DNA of 64,000 nucleotides from Bacteroidales bacterium (GCA_030656615.1 JAUSOY010000058.1:59097-123096); one strand, 5' to 3'; shown: positions 26,408 through 34,984, counted from the first letter of the stretch. Made by a program: numbers and translations. The notes: generated by a model from the letters alone, not told the origin.

Positions 26408-26415
26408 CAAAATTA
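26408..26415 (-). promoter_or_regulatory. -7 promoter box of the DUF4271-hemD operon
   Basis: On the minus strand the sequence reads TAATTTTG, a perfect TAnnTTTG, 18 bases before the DUF4271 ATG. No matching -33 element was found. Confidence 0.5.
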
Positions 26416-26453
26416 CGGATTTTACAGTACAGTGGGCTATTGTAATAGACGAC

Positions 26454-26478
26454 AAAAAAAAAGAGGCCCTCAGGCCTC
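26454..26478 (-). terminator. Terminator after the small beta-barrel gene
   Basis: A 6-bp stem, GAGGCC with GGCCTC, around 4 bases; on the minus strand it is followed by a run of nine T. A shorter T-run on the other side could make it bidirectional. It lies about 20 bases after the beta-barrel gene. Confidence 0.75.
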
Positions 26479-26498
26479 CTTTTTCCTAATCAGGAATA

Positions 26499-26978
26499 TT
26501 AGAGTTTGAAAAGTATGCCAGCGGAAATCTGGATTTCACTTGCATCTCCTATCCGGTATTTTGCTTCAGCAAAACCGAACATGCTGTTTCCTACGGGTAA
26601 CTGAAAACCACCGCCTGCATTAAAACCAATATCGGTGGCTGATCCAGAAACGCCCATAAATTCAAAAGAACTACCTAATACATTCAATCCGGCTAAGGCA
26701 TAAATTCCCATAGAGGAAGGGTCTGTAAACAGATAGTTGGCATCAAGATTGAGTTCCCAGTATTTGAATCCATTTTTTTCCAGAAAGTAAACAGCACTGG
26801 GTGCAGCCCTTATCTTTTCTGTAATACCATAATGAAACTTGCCCCCGATTCCGAGAGTTTTCATGTCGAGGCCATAAGCCAAAACTGGACCAACACGCAT
26901 TGCTCCTGCCTGAGCAAATGACTGGGTGAAAACTGCAGCGCAGAACACCAAAACAATAACTAGTGCAAACTTTTTCAT
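26499..26978 (-). CDS. Small outer-membrane beta-barrel protein
   Basis: A 159-residue secreted protein. I place the start at the ATG at 26978 (MKKFALVIV), where a signal peptide begins and ends near FAQAGA (about residue 23); the upstream in-frame ATG would add 13 residues before it. The mature part shows alternating hydrophobic strands with Gly-rich turns (MRVGPVLAYGLDMKTLGIGGKF, GIYALAGLNVLGSSF), as in 8-stranded OmpA/OmpX-like barrels, ending in Leu as the C-terminal residue. Function unknown. A direct repeat lies upstream of its start. Confidence 0.7.
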   Translation of the reverse strand: MKKFALVIVLVFCAAVFTQSFAQAGAMRVGPVLAYGLDMKTLGIGGKFHYGITEKIRAAPSAVYFLEKNGFKYWELNLDANYLFTDPSSMGIYALAGLNVLGSSFEFMGVSGSATDIGFNAGGGFQLPVGNSMFGFAEAKYRIGDASEIQISAGILFKL

Positions 26979-27009
26979 AAGGTTGTTTTTTAATGAAACT
27001 TTAATTTTT

Positions 27010-27040
27010 AATAACACGCTAAATTAAATAATAACACGCT
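27010..27040. repeat. Two direct copies of an 11-base unit at 20-base spacing
   Basis: AATAACACGCT occurs at 27010-27020 and again at 27030-27040. The spacing is close to two helix turns, and the pair lies about 32 bases upstream of the beta-barrel ATG on the minus strand. It may be a binding site for an activator or repressor, but no regulator is known. Confidence 0.55.
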
Positions 27041-27168
27041 TATGTAAATACCCATGATTTTATTTATAAAGAGTATAAATAGTTAATATCTTTTTATCTG
27101 GATTACCTATCTCTTAGTGAACGATGGATTTAGAGAATTTTTAATTAAAAAAATCCCGAAAATCGGTT

Positions 27169-27187
27169 GAAAACTTCTGAAGTTTTC
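27169..27187 (+). promoter_or_regulatory. Inverted-repeat operator candidate before ackA1
   Basis: GAAAACTTC and GAAGTTTTC form a perfect 9-bp inverted repeat around a single central base. It ends 25 bases before the -7 box, overlapping the -33 region, which suits activator or repressor binding. Confidence 0.45.
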
Positions 27188-27212
27188 TGGTTTCTGGCCA
27201 TTGAACATTCCT

Positions 27213-27220
27213 TACTTTTG
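27213..27220 (+). promoter_or_regulatory. -7 promoter box of ackA1
   Basis: TACTTTTG is a perfect TAnnTTTG match. A TTTC element 18 bases upstream resembles the -33 TTTG. The predicted leader is about 65 bases. Confidence 0.5.
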
Positions 27221-27292
27221 CTACGAAAATCAACGTTATTGATGAGTATAATCCCTTGACCAGAATCTTATACCCTCAAATATATACCAAAA

Positions 27293-28498
27293 ATGAATAT
27301 ACTTGTTTTAAATTGTGGAAGTTCATCCATTAAGTATCAATTATTCGAAACTGAATATAATAATGCCGTTTTGTGTAAAGGACTGATCGAAAAGATTGGC
27401 CTACCCGATAGTGTTTTACAACACCAGTGCGGTGATAATGAAAAAATTAAACAGACTACATTAATTCCGGATCATCAGTCAGGAATAAATCGCATTCTCC
27501 AGATGCTTGTGCACCCTGAATATGGTGGAATCCGGCAGATTGAGGATATCAGAGCTGTTGGACACCGGGTTGCTCATGGAGGCGAGCGATTTACCGATAG
27601 TGTATTAATAAATCCTTCAGTTATCAGGGATATTGAAGCTTGCGTGGAGCTTGCCCCCCTTCATAATCCGGCAAATTTGAAAGGAATACTGTCAATTCAG
27701 GAAGTTTTACCAAACGTTCCGCAAGTTGCTGTATTTGATACTTCATTTCATCAAACCTTGCCAAAGCATGCTTATATTTATGGTATTCCATATTCGTATT
27801 ACGAGAAATATGGCATCCGCAAGTATGGGTTTCATGGTACCAGTCATAAATATGTTGCGAATGAGGCCTGTCGCCATCTGGACGTTAATTTTAATGAAAA
27901 GAAAATCATTTCTTGTCATCTGGGAAATGGAGCATCCGTTACAGCCATAGATCATGGAATATCCGTGGAAACATCCATGGGATTTACTCCGGTTGAAGGA
28001 CTGATTATGGGTACGCGTTGCGGTGATCTCGATTTAGGTGTGCTTCTTTATCTTATGGAAAAGGAAGATTTATGTTGCAGTGAATTGAATGATTTGATAA
28101 ATCGTAAAAGCGGAATGCTTGGAATTACAGGCGTTTCATCGGATATGCGTGATATTCGACGTGCTGCCAACGATGGTAATGAACGGGCTAAACTTGGACT
28201 CGAGATTTATGCGTACATTATCAAAAAGTACATTGGTGCGTATGCTGCTGTTCTTAATGGGGTGGATATTATCCTTTTTACAGGGGGTATTGGCGAGAAT
28301 GACATAAGTCTCCGTAAATCCATTTGTTCCTCCATTACTTATCTGGGTATTGATTTTGATGAACAATTGAACGATATTCATGGAGGCGATGATTTTCTGA
28401 TTACGAGAAATAACTCCAAAGTGGCCGTAATGGTTGTCCCAACAAATGAGGAACTCGTGATCGCACGCGATACCCGACGGCTCGTAAGCACACGATAA
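27293..28498 (+). CDS. ackA: Acetate kinase (first copy)
   Basis: Interconverts acetate plus ATP and acetyl phosphate; it can make ATP in fermentation or activate acetate. The 401-residue product has all expected sites: LNCGSSSIKYQLF, GHRVAHGGE, LAPLHNPAN, VFDTSFH, YGFHGTSHKYV, MGTRCGDLD, LFTGGIGEND and PTNEELVIARDT. A second copy lies 1.1 kb downstream, and no phosphotransacetylase gene is in the window. A terminator separates this gene from the dehydrogenase that follows. Propionate or butyrate as alternative substrate is possible for one of the two paralogues. Confidence 0.93.
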   Translation: MNILVLNCGSSSIKYQLFETEYNNAVLCKGLIEKIGLPDSVLQHQCGDNEKIKQTTLIPDHQSGINRILQMLVHPEYGGIRQIEDIRAVGHRVAHGGERFTDSVLINPSVIRDIEACVELAPLHNPANLKGILSIQEVLPNVPQVAVFDTSFHQTLPKHAYIYGIPYSYYEKYGIRKYGFHGTSHKYVANEACRHLDVNFNEKKIISCHLGNGASVTAIDHGISVETSMGFTPVEGLIMGTRCGDLDLGVLLYLMEKEDLCCSELNDLINRKSGMLGITGVSSDMRDIRRAANDGNERAKLGLEIYAYIIKKYIGAYAAVLNGVDIILFTGGIGENDISLRKSICSSITYLGIDFDEQLNDIHGGDDFLITRNNSKVAVMVVPTNEELVIARDTRRLVSTR

Positions 28499-28520
28499 TA
28501 TTTCCGAATAATTTAATAAA

Positions 28521-28557
28521 GCCATCGTTTGCATCCCTGTCAAACGGTGGTTTTTTT
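28521..28557 (+). terminator. Terminator after ackA1
   Basis: A 10-bp stem (28522-28531 with 28541-28550, one G-T pair) around 9 bases, followed by seven T. It separates ackA1 from the dehydrogenase gene, so the latter needs its own promoter; TAATTTCG at 28559-28566 is a one-mismatch candidate. Confidence 0.8.
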
Positions 28558-28625
28558 GTAATTTCGCCGTCAGGAAATATTATTATCCTCACGAATATTA
28601 ATCATTTAGAATCAATTTTATCGAA

Positions 28626-29594
28626 ATGGCTATAAAGCTTGAAGATTTCAGTTTGAGTTCGGATGTTATGTTGAAAGGCAGCCTGCATAAGGTAGGTGTC
28701 GTTGGATGTGGCATAATGGGTCAGCAAATTGCATTGCAAACAAGTCAATATGGTATTGATGTTGTTTTTGTTGATCTCACCGAAGAATTAGTAGAAAAGG
28801 TTAAATCAGCGATGTCAGAAACCCTTGATGGTATAATTAACAAATGGGGTATGACAGCTGGCGAAAAGAAACTTATTTTGTCGCGTATCTATGGAACGAC
28901 TGATTTTTCAGCTCTTGCTGAATGCGATGTCATAATAGAAACAATAAATTCCAGTAAACCAGGCACTAGTCTTCCGCTTCGTCAAAATGTATTTCGCAAA
29001 ATCGAAGAAAATGTTAGGCCGGATGCTGTTATTGCCAGTAACACAGCAACCCTTATGATTTCAGACCTATCTTCTGTATTGAAGAATCCGGAACGTGCCA
29101 TAGGTTTGCATTTTATTGCACCAGTCAGGGATGTAAAAATTGTTGAATTAGTTCGCTCATTACGTACTTCGCAAACAGCATATGAAATGGCGGCCAAGTA
29201 TGTTAAGATGATAGGTAAAAAAGGTATTGACGTCAATGAATCTCCTGGCAATATCAGTACCCGTATGATTATTCCATTTGTGAATGAAGCCTGTGAAATT
29301 CTAATGGAAGGTGTGGCAAGTGTTTCGGATATCGATGAGACGATGTGCGAAGCCTCTGGTCATCAAATGGGCCCCTTCGAGATAGCTGATAGAGTAGGTC
29401 TTGATAAGTTATTACGCTGGATGGAAAATCTTTATTGTGAATTTGGTCAGGTAAAATATAAACCTTCACCATTGATAAAACGGCTCGTTAGAGCAGGTAT
29501 GAATGGTCAAATTTCAGGCGAAGGTTTTTATAAATGGAGTAATGGCCGCAAGGTTGGAAAAAAAGGTCCCATTAGCAATCTGGGAAGGGAATAA
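28626..29594 (+). CDS. 3-hydroxyacyl-CoA dehydrogenase family protein
   Basis: NAD(P)-dependent enzyme of the 3-hydroxybutyryl-CoA dehydrogenase type, 322 residues. The Rossmann fold is at about 22-45 (VGVVGCGIMGQQIA, a GxGxxG motif) after an N-terminal extension of about 20 residues. The catalytic pair appears in GLHFIAPVRDVKIVEL (His, then Glu), and SNTATLMISDLS is typical. The C-terminal helical domain contains MGPFEIADRVGLDKL and GEGFYKW. ackA2 starts 24 bases downstream, so they are probably co-transcribed. Its position between two acetate kinases suggests a fermentation or acyl-CoA-linked job; the preferred substrate is unknown. Confidence 0.85.
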   Translation: MAIKLEDFSLSSDVMLKGSLHKVGVVGCGIMGQQIALQTSQYGIDVVFVDLTEELVEKVKSAMSETLDGIINKWGMTAGEKKLILSRIYGTTDFSALAECDVIIETINSSKPGTSLPLRQNVFRKIEENVRPDAVIASNTATLMISDLSSVLKNPERAIGLHFIAPVRDVKIVELVRSLRTSQTAYEMAAKYVKMIGKKGIDVNESPGNISTRMIIPFVNEACEILMEGVASVSDIDETMCEASGHQMGPFEIADRVGLDKLLRWMENLYCEFGQVKYKPSPLIKRLVRAGMNGQISGEGFYKWSNGRKVGKKGPISNLGRE

Positions 29595-29618
29595 TTACAT
29601 TAAACCGAAACGATAGAC

Positions 29619-30833
29619 ATGAAAATTATAGTTCTCAATTGTGGAAGTTCATCCATTAAGTATCAGCTTTTTGATATGCCTACGGCCGAAGTTATTGCAA
29701 AAGGCCTGGTCGATAAAATTGGTCTTAAGGGAGCATCCATTAAGCATAAGCGGAATGATGGGGTTGAATTTAAAGTAGAAGGCGAAATACTCGATCATCA
29801 GAAAGGAATTGAATATGTCCTTGGAATTTTAATTCATAAGGAATATGGAAGCATGAAAAGCCTTAAAGAGGTCGACGCAGTTGGTCACCGTGTGGTACAC
29901 GCCGGCGAAATGTACGGTGGTAGTGTAAAAATTACCCCACAGGTGGTAGCGGCACTCGAAGAATGCGTTGATCTTGCCCCTCTTCATAATCCACCAAATC
30001 TGGAAGGCATTTATGCCATAACGCATTTACTGCCCGATGTACCGCAAACAGGCGTATTTGATACAGCATTTCATCAGACTATGCCGGAGCATGTATTCCT
30101 GTATGGCATTCCCTATTCTTTGTACGAAAAATACAAAATCAGACGTTATGGATTCCATGGCAGCAGCCATAAATTTGTAATGAATCGCGCGGGGGAAATT
30201 CTAAATCAGGACATTCGCGATATTAAAATTATTACCTGTCATTTGGGTAATGGAGGTTCGGTTGCAGCAATTAAAAACGGAAAATCCTACGATACCTCAA
30301 TGGGCATGACACCCATTGAAGGTTTAATGATGGGAACCCGTTGTGGTGATATTGATGCCGGAGCTTTGCTTCGCATTGCCGATAAGGAAGAGATTAGCAT
30401 TCCTACAATCAATACACTCATTAATAAATTTTCGGGGGTGCTCGGAGTATCTGGACTTTCTTCGGATATGCGTGATGTAGAGATTGCGGCAGAAGAAGGA
30501 AACGAACGTGCTCAGGTTGCTCTAAAAATGTATCAGTACCGAATTAAAAAATACATTGGTTCATATGCAGCGGCTATGGGCGGTGTGGATTTGATAATCT
30601 TTACAGGAGGCGTTGGTGAAAATGATTTTAATACCCGCAAAAAAGTCATGACAGACATGGAATGGCTTGGTGTTGATTTTGATTTTGCTCTCAATGATAA
30701 GCTTAAGGGCAAAGAAGTAATGCTTTCGAAACCTGGTTCTAAGGTAAAAGTGATGGTAATTCCAACCAATGAAGAATTGGTAATCGCTACCGATACCTTC
30801 AGAATGGTTAATGAAAACATAGATGCTCTTTAG
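29619..30833 (+). CDS. ackA: Acetate kinase (second copy)
   Basis: A 404-residue paralogue of the enzyme at 27293. All catalytic motifs are kept (GHRVVHAGE, LAPLHNPPN, VFDTAFH, YGFHGSSHKFV, MGTRCGDID, FTGGVGEND, PTNEELVIATDT), with small changes relative to the first copy: HAGE for HGGE and HGSSH for HGTSH. The first 29 bases around the LNCGSSSIKY codons are identical in the two genes. It is preceded by the hydroxyacyl-CoA dehydrogenase at 24 bases and closed by a strong terminator. Which paralogue is the housekeeping enzyme cannot be told. Confidence 0.93.
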   Translation: MKIIVLNCGSSSIKYQLFDMPTAEVIAKGLVDKIGLKGASIKHKRNDGVEFKVEGEILDHQKGIEYVLGILIHKEYGSMKSLKEVDAVGHRVVHAGEMYGGSVKITPQVVAALEECVDLAPLHNPPNLEGIYAITHLLPDVPQTGVFDTAFHQTMPEHVFLYGIPYSLYEKYKIRRYGFHGSSHKFVMNRAGEILNQDIRDIKIITCHLGNGGSVAAIKNGKSYDTSMGMTPIEGLMMGTRCGDIDAGALLRIADKEEISIPTINTLINKFSGVLGVSGLSSDMRDVEIAAEEGNERAQVALKMYQYRIKKYIGSYAAAMGGVDLIIFTGGVGENDFNTRKKVMTDMEWLGVDFDFALNDKLKGKEVMLSKPGSKVKVMVIPTNEELVIATDTFRMVNENIDAL

Positions 30834-30854
30834 ATTTATATAGAAATTTCTTAT

Positions 30855-30882
30855 AAAAACCCGGTCGTTCCGGGTTTTTTTT
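30855..30882 (+). terminator. Terminator after ackA2
   Basis: A 10-bp stem, AAAAACCCGG with CCGGGTTTTT, around 5 bases, extended by further T. It starts 22 bases after the ackA2 stop. Confidence 0.88.
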
Positions 30883-30893
30883 ATAAAAAAGCT

Positions 30894-30901
30894 TAGCTTT
30901 G
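30894..30901 (+). promoter_or_regulatory. -7 promoter box of the M19 dipeptidase gene
   Basis: TAGCTTTG is a perfect TAnnTTTG match, 20 bases before the ATG and just after the ackA2 terminator. Confidence 0.5.
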
Positions 30902-30921
30902 GCCGGCTCTAATAGAAGAAT

Positions 30922-32145
30922 ATGAAGAACTTTTTAAGCATTTGCATAGCTATACTTTGTGTTTTTTCGGTCCAAGCACAACAAACCAGGGAAGAACAAA
31001 AGGCAATGGCCTTACATCGTAAAATTTTTACGATCGATTCTCATACGGATACTCCCTTACGCTTAACCCGTGCCGGATTTGACTTTTTTGCCGATAATTC
31101 AGAAAATTCATGGAGTAGGGTAGACTATCCCCGAATGAAGGACGGACAACTGGACGCGGTTTTTTTTGCAGCTTTCACCGGTCAGGGGCCATTAAGCCCG
31201 GATGGAAGAACAAAAGCATACAACGACGCACTTAAAATATGCGATTCTGTTGAAAGCCTTTGTCGAAATAACCCGAATAAACTTAATTTATGCCTTACCT
31301 CAGCGCAAGCGCTCGAAAATCATAAGAAAAATATAATATCTATTTTTCTTGGAATGGAAAATGCTTATCCTTTGGGGACGGATACTTCACTTTTACGATT
31401 TTTCTATCAAAAAGGCATTCGGTATGTTACCGTATGTCATACAAAAAACAATGATTTGTGTGATTCATCAACCGATACCTTATTGCATGATGGATTATCG
31501 GATACCGGTCGGTTAATGATTGATCAGATGAATCAACTGGGGATTATGGTTGATGTATCTCACCTTTCCGATAAATCCTTTTATGATATTATTGATATGT
31601 CTAAAGCGCCTGTAATTGCAAGTCATTCATGTGCAAGGGCCATATGCGACAGCCCAAGAAATATGTATGATGAAATGTTGATTAGCCTCGCAGCAAATGG
31701 AGGTGTAATCCAGCTATGTATTTTAAGCGATTATGTTAAAAGTATAAAGCAATCAGCCGAACGAGATACTGCAATGGTTTTACTTTGGAGGAAATATGTT
31801 GACTGGGATAAAATGACACCAGAACAGTATAAATCCTATTGGGTCGACCGTCAGGAAATCGATAAAAAACATCCTCGTCAGCTGGCTACGATTTCTGATG
31901 CAGTCGATCATATTGATCATATTGTAAAAACAATAGGAATAAATCATGTAGGAATAGGTACCGATTTTGATGGCGGCGGTGGCCTGGCTGATTGTAAGGA
32001 TTCGTCGGAACTGTGGAGAATCACCCTTGAATTGATCCGAAGGGGCTACTCAAAGGAAGATATCGCGAAAATCTGGGGCGGAAACTTCTTATGCGTAATG
32101 CGTGAGGTAGAAATGGTGGCCTTTACCCTAAACAATGCAAACTAA
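30922..32145 (+). CDS. Membrane dipeptidase, peptidase family M19
   Basis: Zinc-dependent dipeptidase of 407 residues. A signal peptide (residues 1-19, ending VQAQ) directs it to the periplasm or envelope. The N-terminal metal motif is FTIDSHTDTPL (H-x-D). VSHLSDKSFYDII and VIASHSCARAIC supply the later His ligands, and HVGIGTDFDGGGG the conserved Asp loop. It could cleave dipeptides with a D-amino acid or act on peptidoglycan fragments. The stop codon overlaps by 4 bases the end of the convergent cyclase-family gene. Confidence 0.9.
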   Translation: MKNFLSICIAILCVFSVQAQQTREEQKAMALHRKIFTIDSHTDTPLRLTRAGFDFFADNSENSWSRVDYPRMKDGQLDAVFFAAFTGQGPLSPDGRTKAYNDALKICDSVESLCRNNPNKLNLCLTSAQALENHKKNIISIFLGMENAYPLGTDTSLLRFFYQKGIRYVTVCHTKNNDLCDSSTDTLLHDGLSDTGRLMIDQMNQLGIMVDVSHLSDKSFYDIIDMSKAPVIASHSCARAICDSPRNMYDEMLISLAANGGVIQLCILSDYVKSIKQSAERDTAMVLLWRKYVDWDKMTPEQYKSYWVDRQEIDKKHPRQLATISDAVDHIDHIVKTIGINHVGIGTDFDGGGGLADCKDSSELWRITLELIRRGYSKEDIAKIWGGNFLCVMREVEMVAFTLNNAN

Positions 32146-32750
32146 ATAATTGCAATTACTCTTACGGGTGAACCATCGGCTTTCCTGATTTTTAACGGAA
32201 AACAGAAAAAATCAAATAATTCTCCATCGGGGAGCATGGATAAGTCGCTCAGATTTTCCAGAAAAATCATTCCTGTGCCCAGCAATTGGTAATGATTATA
32301 ATAATTTGTACTCTCAACAGGATCGAAGGATATGGCATCCACACCTATGCCTTTCAGGTTTTTGGTTTTTAAGAATTTCACCGATTCTTTTGACAGACAT
32401 GGAAAATCATCCAAATACGCAGTGGTGCCCCAATGTTTGCTCCATCCGGTTTCCAGAATTAAAAATTCAGTTCCCTCGGGTAGCCATTTTTCTTTTTCAA
32501 AGCGCACAATATTGATTTTTACTGCTTTTCCCATAAACTGTGAAACTTCGAATTCATCGAGGAATTTCCCATTTTCTATCATGTGGGCCGGGGCATCCAT
32601 ATGTGTACCACTATGAGTGCTCATACTCAGATGCATTTCGCGGTAAGGCTGGGATGGAAAATCACTTCTTCTGATAAAACCAGGACTTTCAGAGCCAGGG
32701 AAGAGGCTCATATGATCGTCAAGAAAGTGACTAAGATCAAATGTTTTCAT
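32142..32750 (-). CDS. Cyclase-family metal hydrolase (kynurenine formamidase-like)
   Basis: A 202-residue protein starting at the ATG at 32750 (MKTFDLSHFLDD); upstream in-frame codons lie inside lgt. The zinc motif HSGTHMDAPAHM matches the family's H-x-G-T-H-x-D-x-P-x-H. SHFLDDHMSLFPG is the usual substrate-loop start, and KGIGVDAISFDPVES resembles the family's later motif. Members hydrolyse N-formylkynurenine or related amides. No tryptophan-degradation genes are nearby, so the substrate is open. It overlaps lgt by 14 bases, so it is likely translated from the same mRNA. Confidence 0.82.
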   Translation of the reverse strand: MKTFDLSHFLDDHMSLFPGSESPGFIRRSDFPSQPYREMHLSMSTHSGTHMDAPAHMIENGKFLDEFEVSQFMGKAVKINIVRFEKEKWLPEGTEFLILETGWSKHWGTTAYLDDFPCLSKESVKFLKTKNLKGIGVDAISFDPVESTNYYNHYQLLGTGMIFLENLSDLSMLPDGELFDFFCFPLKIRKADGSPVRVIAII

Positions 32751-33531
32751 TCTTAAGTGCATTTTTTGGCCAATAAAAATAGATTCCCGCAATGATAAAA
32801 GGTATACTGAGAATTTGTCCCATATTAAGAGCCATTCCCTGTTCAAAAGCCACCTGATCGATTTTCACAAATTCAATAAGAAAACGGACTGAAAAAACTA
32901 ATATCAAAAAAGCACCAAAGAAGCGACCATCTTGCTCTTTCATTCGGCCTTTCATGAACAATGTAAAGAGTAAAATAAATATTAGGAGGTAACAAATGGC
33001 TTCGTATAACATGGCCGGATGGCGTGGTACCTGATCGATTTGAACAAAAATAAAGGCCCAGGGTACATGGGTTGGATGACCCAGAATTTCGGAATTCATA
33101 AGATTTCCGGTACGGATTAGCATACCGGCCAGTGCTGTTACAACGGCCAGTCGATCTAAAATCCATAAAACGGGAGTTTTATATAGTTTAGAATAAATGA
33201 TAAGTCCACTGATAATTCCTACGCCTGCTCCATGTGATGCCAGGCCTCCTTCCCATATTTTAAGAATACGCAATGGATCGGCAAGATAAATGTCGGGTTC
33301 GTAGAAAAGACAATGCCCAATACGTGCACCCAATATCGTAGAAACAATAACCCAACTCGTAATACGATCGAGGTTCTTTCGGTCGGAACCTTCTTTTTTA
33401 AACATATAATCGGCTATATAATAGCCCAGATACAATCCAAGGGCAAACAAAAGACCATACCAATGTATACTGGTTATGCCTAAATCGATCATCACCGGGT
33501 TTACATCCCAGATTATTGAAAGTAATTTCAT
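32737..33531 (-). CDS. lgt: Prolipoprotein diacylglyceryl transferase
   Basis: Inner-membrane enzyme that adds diacylglycerol to the lipobox Cys of prolipoproteins. The 264-residue product has about seven hydrophobic segments. SIHWYGLLFALGLYLGYY, SHGAGVGIISG, LIRTGNLMNSEILGHPT (the Lgt signature with its conserved Arg and Asn) and RHPAMLYEA are present. It is the first step for lipoproteins such as the GIN-domain protein at 53552. The downstream cyclase gene overlaps its 3' end. Confidence 0.92.
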   Translation of the reverse strand: MKLLSIIWDVNPVMIDLGITSIHWYGLLFALGLYLGYYIADYMFKKEGSDRKNLDRITSWVIVSTILGARIGHCLFYEPDIYLADPLRILKIWEGGLASHGAGVGIISGLIIYSKLYKTPVLWILDRLAVVTALAGMLIRTGNLMNSEILGHPTHVPWAFIFVQIDQVPRHPAMLYEAICYLLIFILLFTLFMKGRMKEQDGRFFGAFLILVFSVRFLIEFVKIDQVAFEQGMALNMGQILSIPFIIAGIYFYWPKNALKNENI

Positions 33532-33642
33532 GATGTTTATTTCTTGATGTTTGTCAGTTTTATGGTTTGGTGATCTATAAACTCATTAAAGACTTATAAG
33601 AGATTTATGAATTTTTATTCAAGATACCACCCTTTCAGGAAC

Positions 33643-33650
33643 CAAAAATA
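33643..33650 (-). promoter_or_regulatory. Possible -7 box upstream of lgt
   Basis: On the minus strand this reads TATTTTTG, a TAnnTTTG match about 112 bases upstream of the lgt ATG. The long distance and the absence of a -33 element make it uncertain. Confidence 0.35.
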
Positions 33651-33731
33651 TACCTTATTCGTGGTTTATAATAATGTAAGGCAATTAAAGCATATTTGGA
33701 AAAATAGTAATTAGTGATAGTGAGGTGTTTA

Positions 33732-34817
33732 TCAGATTTGTTTTTCCAGTTCAATGATAGCTTGTTCCAGAAGTGATCCTTTATCCGTTACAAAAATTTC
33801 TGGAAGTTGATTCATTTGACGCATGGCAAGGGGAAGATTCATTCGGTCTTGTGATTGAATAATGGCTTTTTTTTGCATAACAAGTATTTTAGCAAGATAT
33901 TCTTGTTCACTCTGACCGGGTGTAGAAATCATAATGGCCTTTTTACCAAGTATATGCATATCCATTATGCTACTATATCCACTGCGTGAAATGATATATT
34001 CGGATTGGTTTATCAGATTAATTATTTCAGCGTCGGTACAATGATTATAGGAAATACTACCTGTTTCGAGTTGGCGTATGTTTTCTGAAACTGGCAAGCC
34101 TCTAACCAAAGCAAGCGTTAATGAATGTTGAAGGCAGTGTTGGATTATGGATTCTTCGAATAGGCTTCGTTGGGGCTCAGGGCCGGAAAGAATTGCTAAT
34201 ATTTGATATGTTTTTATGCTATTTGATAACGTAATTTTTTCAAATCGGCTCAAAGGGCCAATATACTTTGTTTTAATTCCGGAAAAGGGTGGATGTGATA
34301 AACTTCCGGCCATCCCGGGCGATTCTTCAAAATCTGGTATCCAGCATTCATTAAAAACACTGATTTTTTTTCGACTGTAATAATTTATCAGACCGAATAG
34401 AATTGAATTGAGGATTGGAGATCGGGGATGTAATTGATGGGTTATAAGAATGCATGGAATGGTAGGATTCCATAATCCATAACGGTTATCAGAAATAACG
34501 GCATCTATATCTTCATGCTTAATTATTTCTGAAAGGGCATGATTTTCCTTTTTGATATTGCGTAAATAGGCGGGTATTTGCCACAATAATTTCATCCATT
34601 TAAAATAGCCACGGCCATATTTTATCTCGTGTCCCGGAAGTGAATATGTTTTTAATTCAGGAAAAGCTTTTGATAAATAATGAAAAGAAGCTCCGTTTCC
34701 TGCCAGAATTATTTCGTGGTTTCTGTTTATTAAAGCTTTTATAATGGGTACACACCGGCTGGCGTGACCTAAGCCCCAGTCGAGTGGCGAAATCAGTATT
34801 TTTTTTGTGTTCATCAT
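33732..34817 (-). CDS. MurG-like (GT28-type) glycosyltransferase
   Basis: A 361-residue glycosyltransferase of GT-B fold. I place the start at the ATG at 34817 (MMNTKKILISPL); the longer in-frame start would add 29 unlikely residues. The N-terminal lobe has ISPLDWGLGHASRCVPII, a nucleotide-sugar-transferase glycine loop, and the C-terminal lobe has SRSGYSSIMDMHILGKKAIMIS followed by QSEQEYLAK, the donor-binding motif of MurG-like enzymes. It is not MurG itself (no cell-wall neighbours and a different acceptor domain). It is likely to modify lipids or surface glycans; substrate unknown. Confidence 0.75.
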   Translation of the reverse strand: MMNTKKILISPLDWGLGHASRCVPIIKALINRNHEIILAGNGASFHYLSKAFPELKTYSLPGHEIKYGRGYFKWMKLLWQIPAYLRNIKKENHALSEIIKHEDIDAVISDNRYGLWNPTIPCILITHQLHPRSPILNSILFGLINYYSRKKISVFNECWIPDFEESPGMAGSLSHPPFSGIKTKYIGPLSRFEKITLSNSIKTYQILAILSGPEPQRSLFEESIIQHCLQHSLTLALVRGLPVSENIRQLETGSISYNHCTDAEIINLINQSEYIISRSGYSSIMDMHILGKKAIMISTPGQSEQEYLAKILVMQKKAIIQSQDRMNLPLAMRQMNQLPEIFVTDKGSLLEQAIIELEKQI

Positions 34818-34984
34818 TTTTGTTGTCCAAATATCGTGAAAAATTGTATTGTATATTGTCAAAGGTGTAAAATGCTTAGTAGCTGAGAAAGCATAATTTA
34901 CCAAAGGATTGACAGATAAAGAATTTTTTATAAACCGAAGACTGTATTTTTTTTAGGAGCTGTTAAGGAACTAATCCTTTTCAT

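Larger units (their letters stand above)
27041..27292. other. Gene-free interval before the first acetate kinase gene
   Basis: No ORF or RNA gene is seen. The interval holds a perfect inverted repeat and a -7 promoter box, described separately, and a short CCGA-aaa-TCGG hairpin with a T-run on the minus strand near 27150-27165. The rest is AT-rich. Confidence 0.5.
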
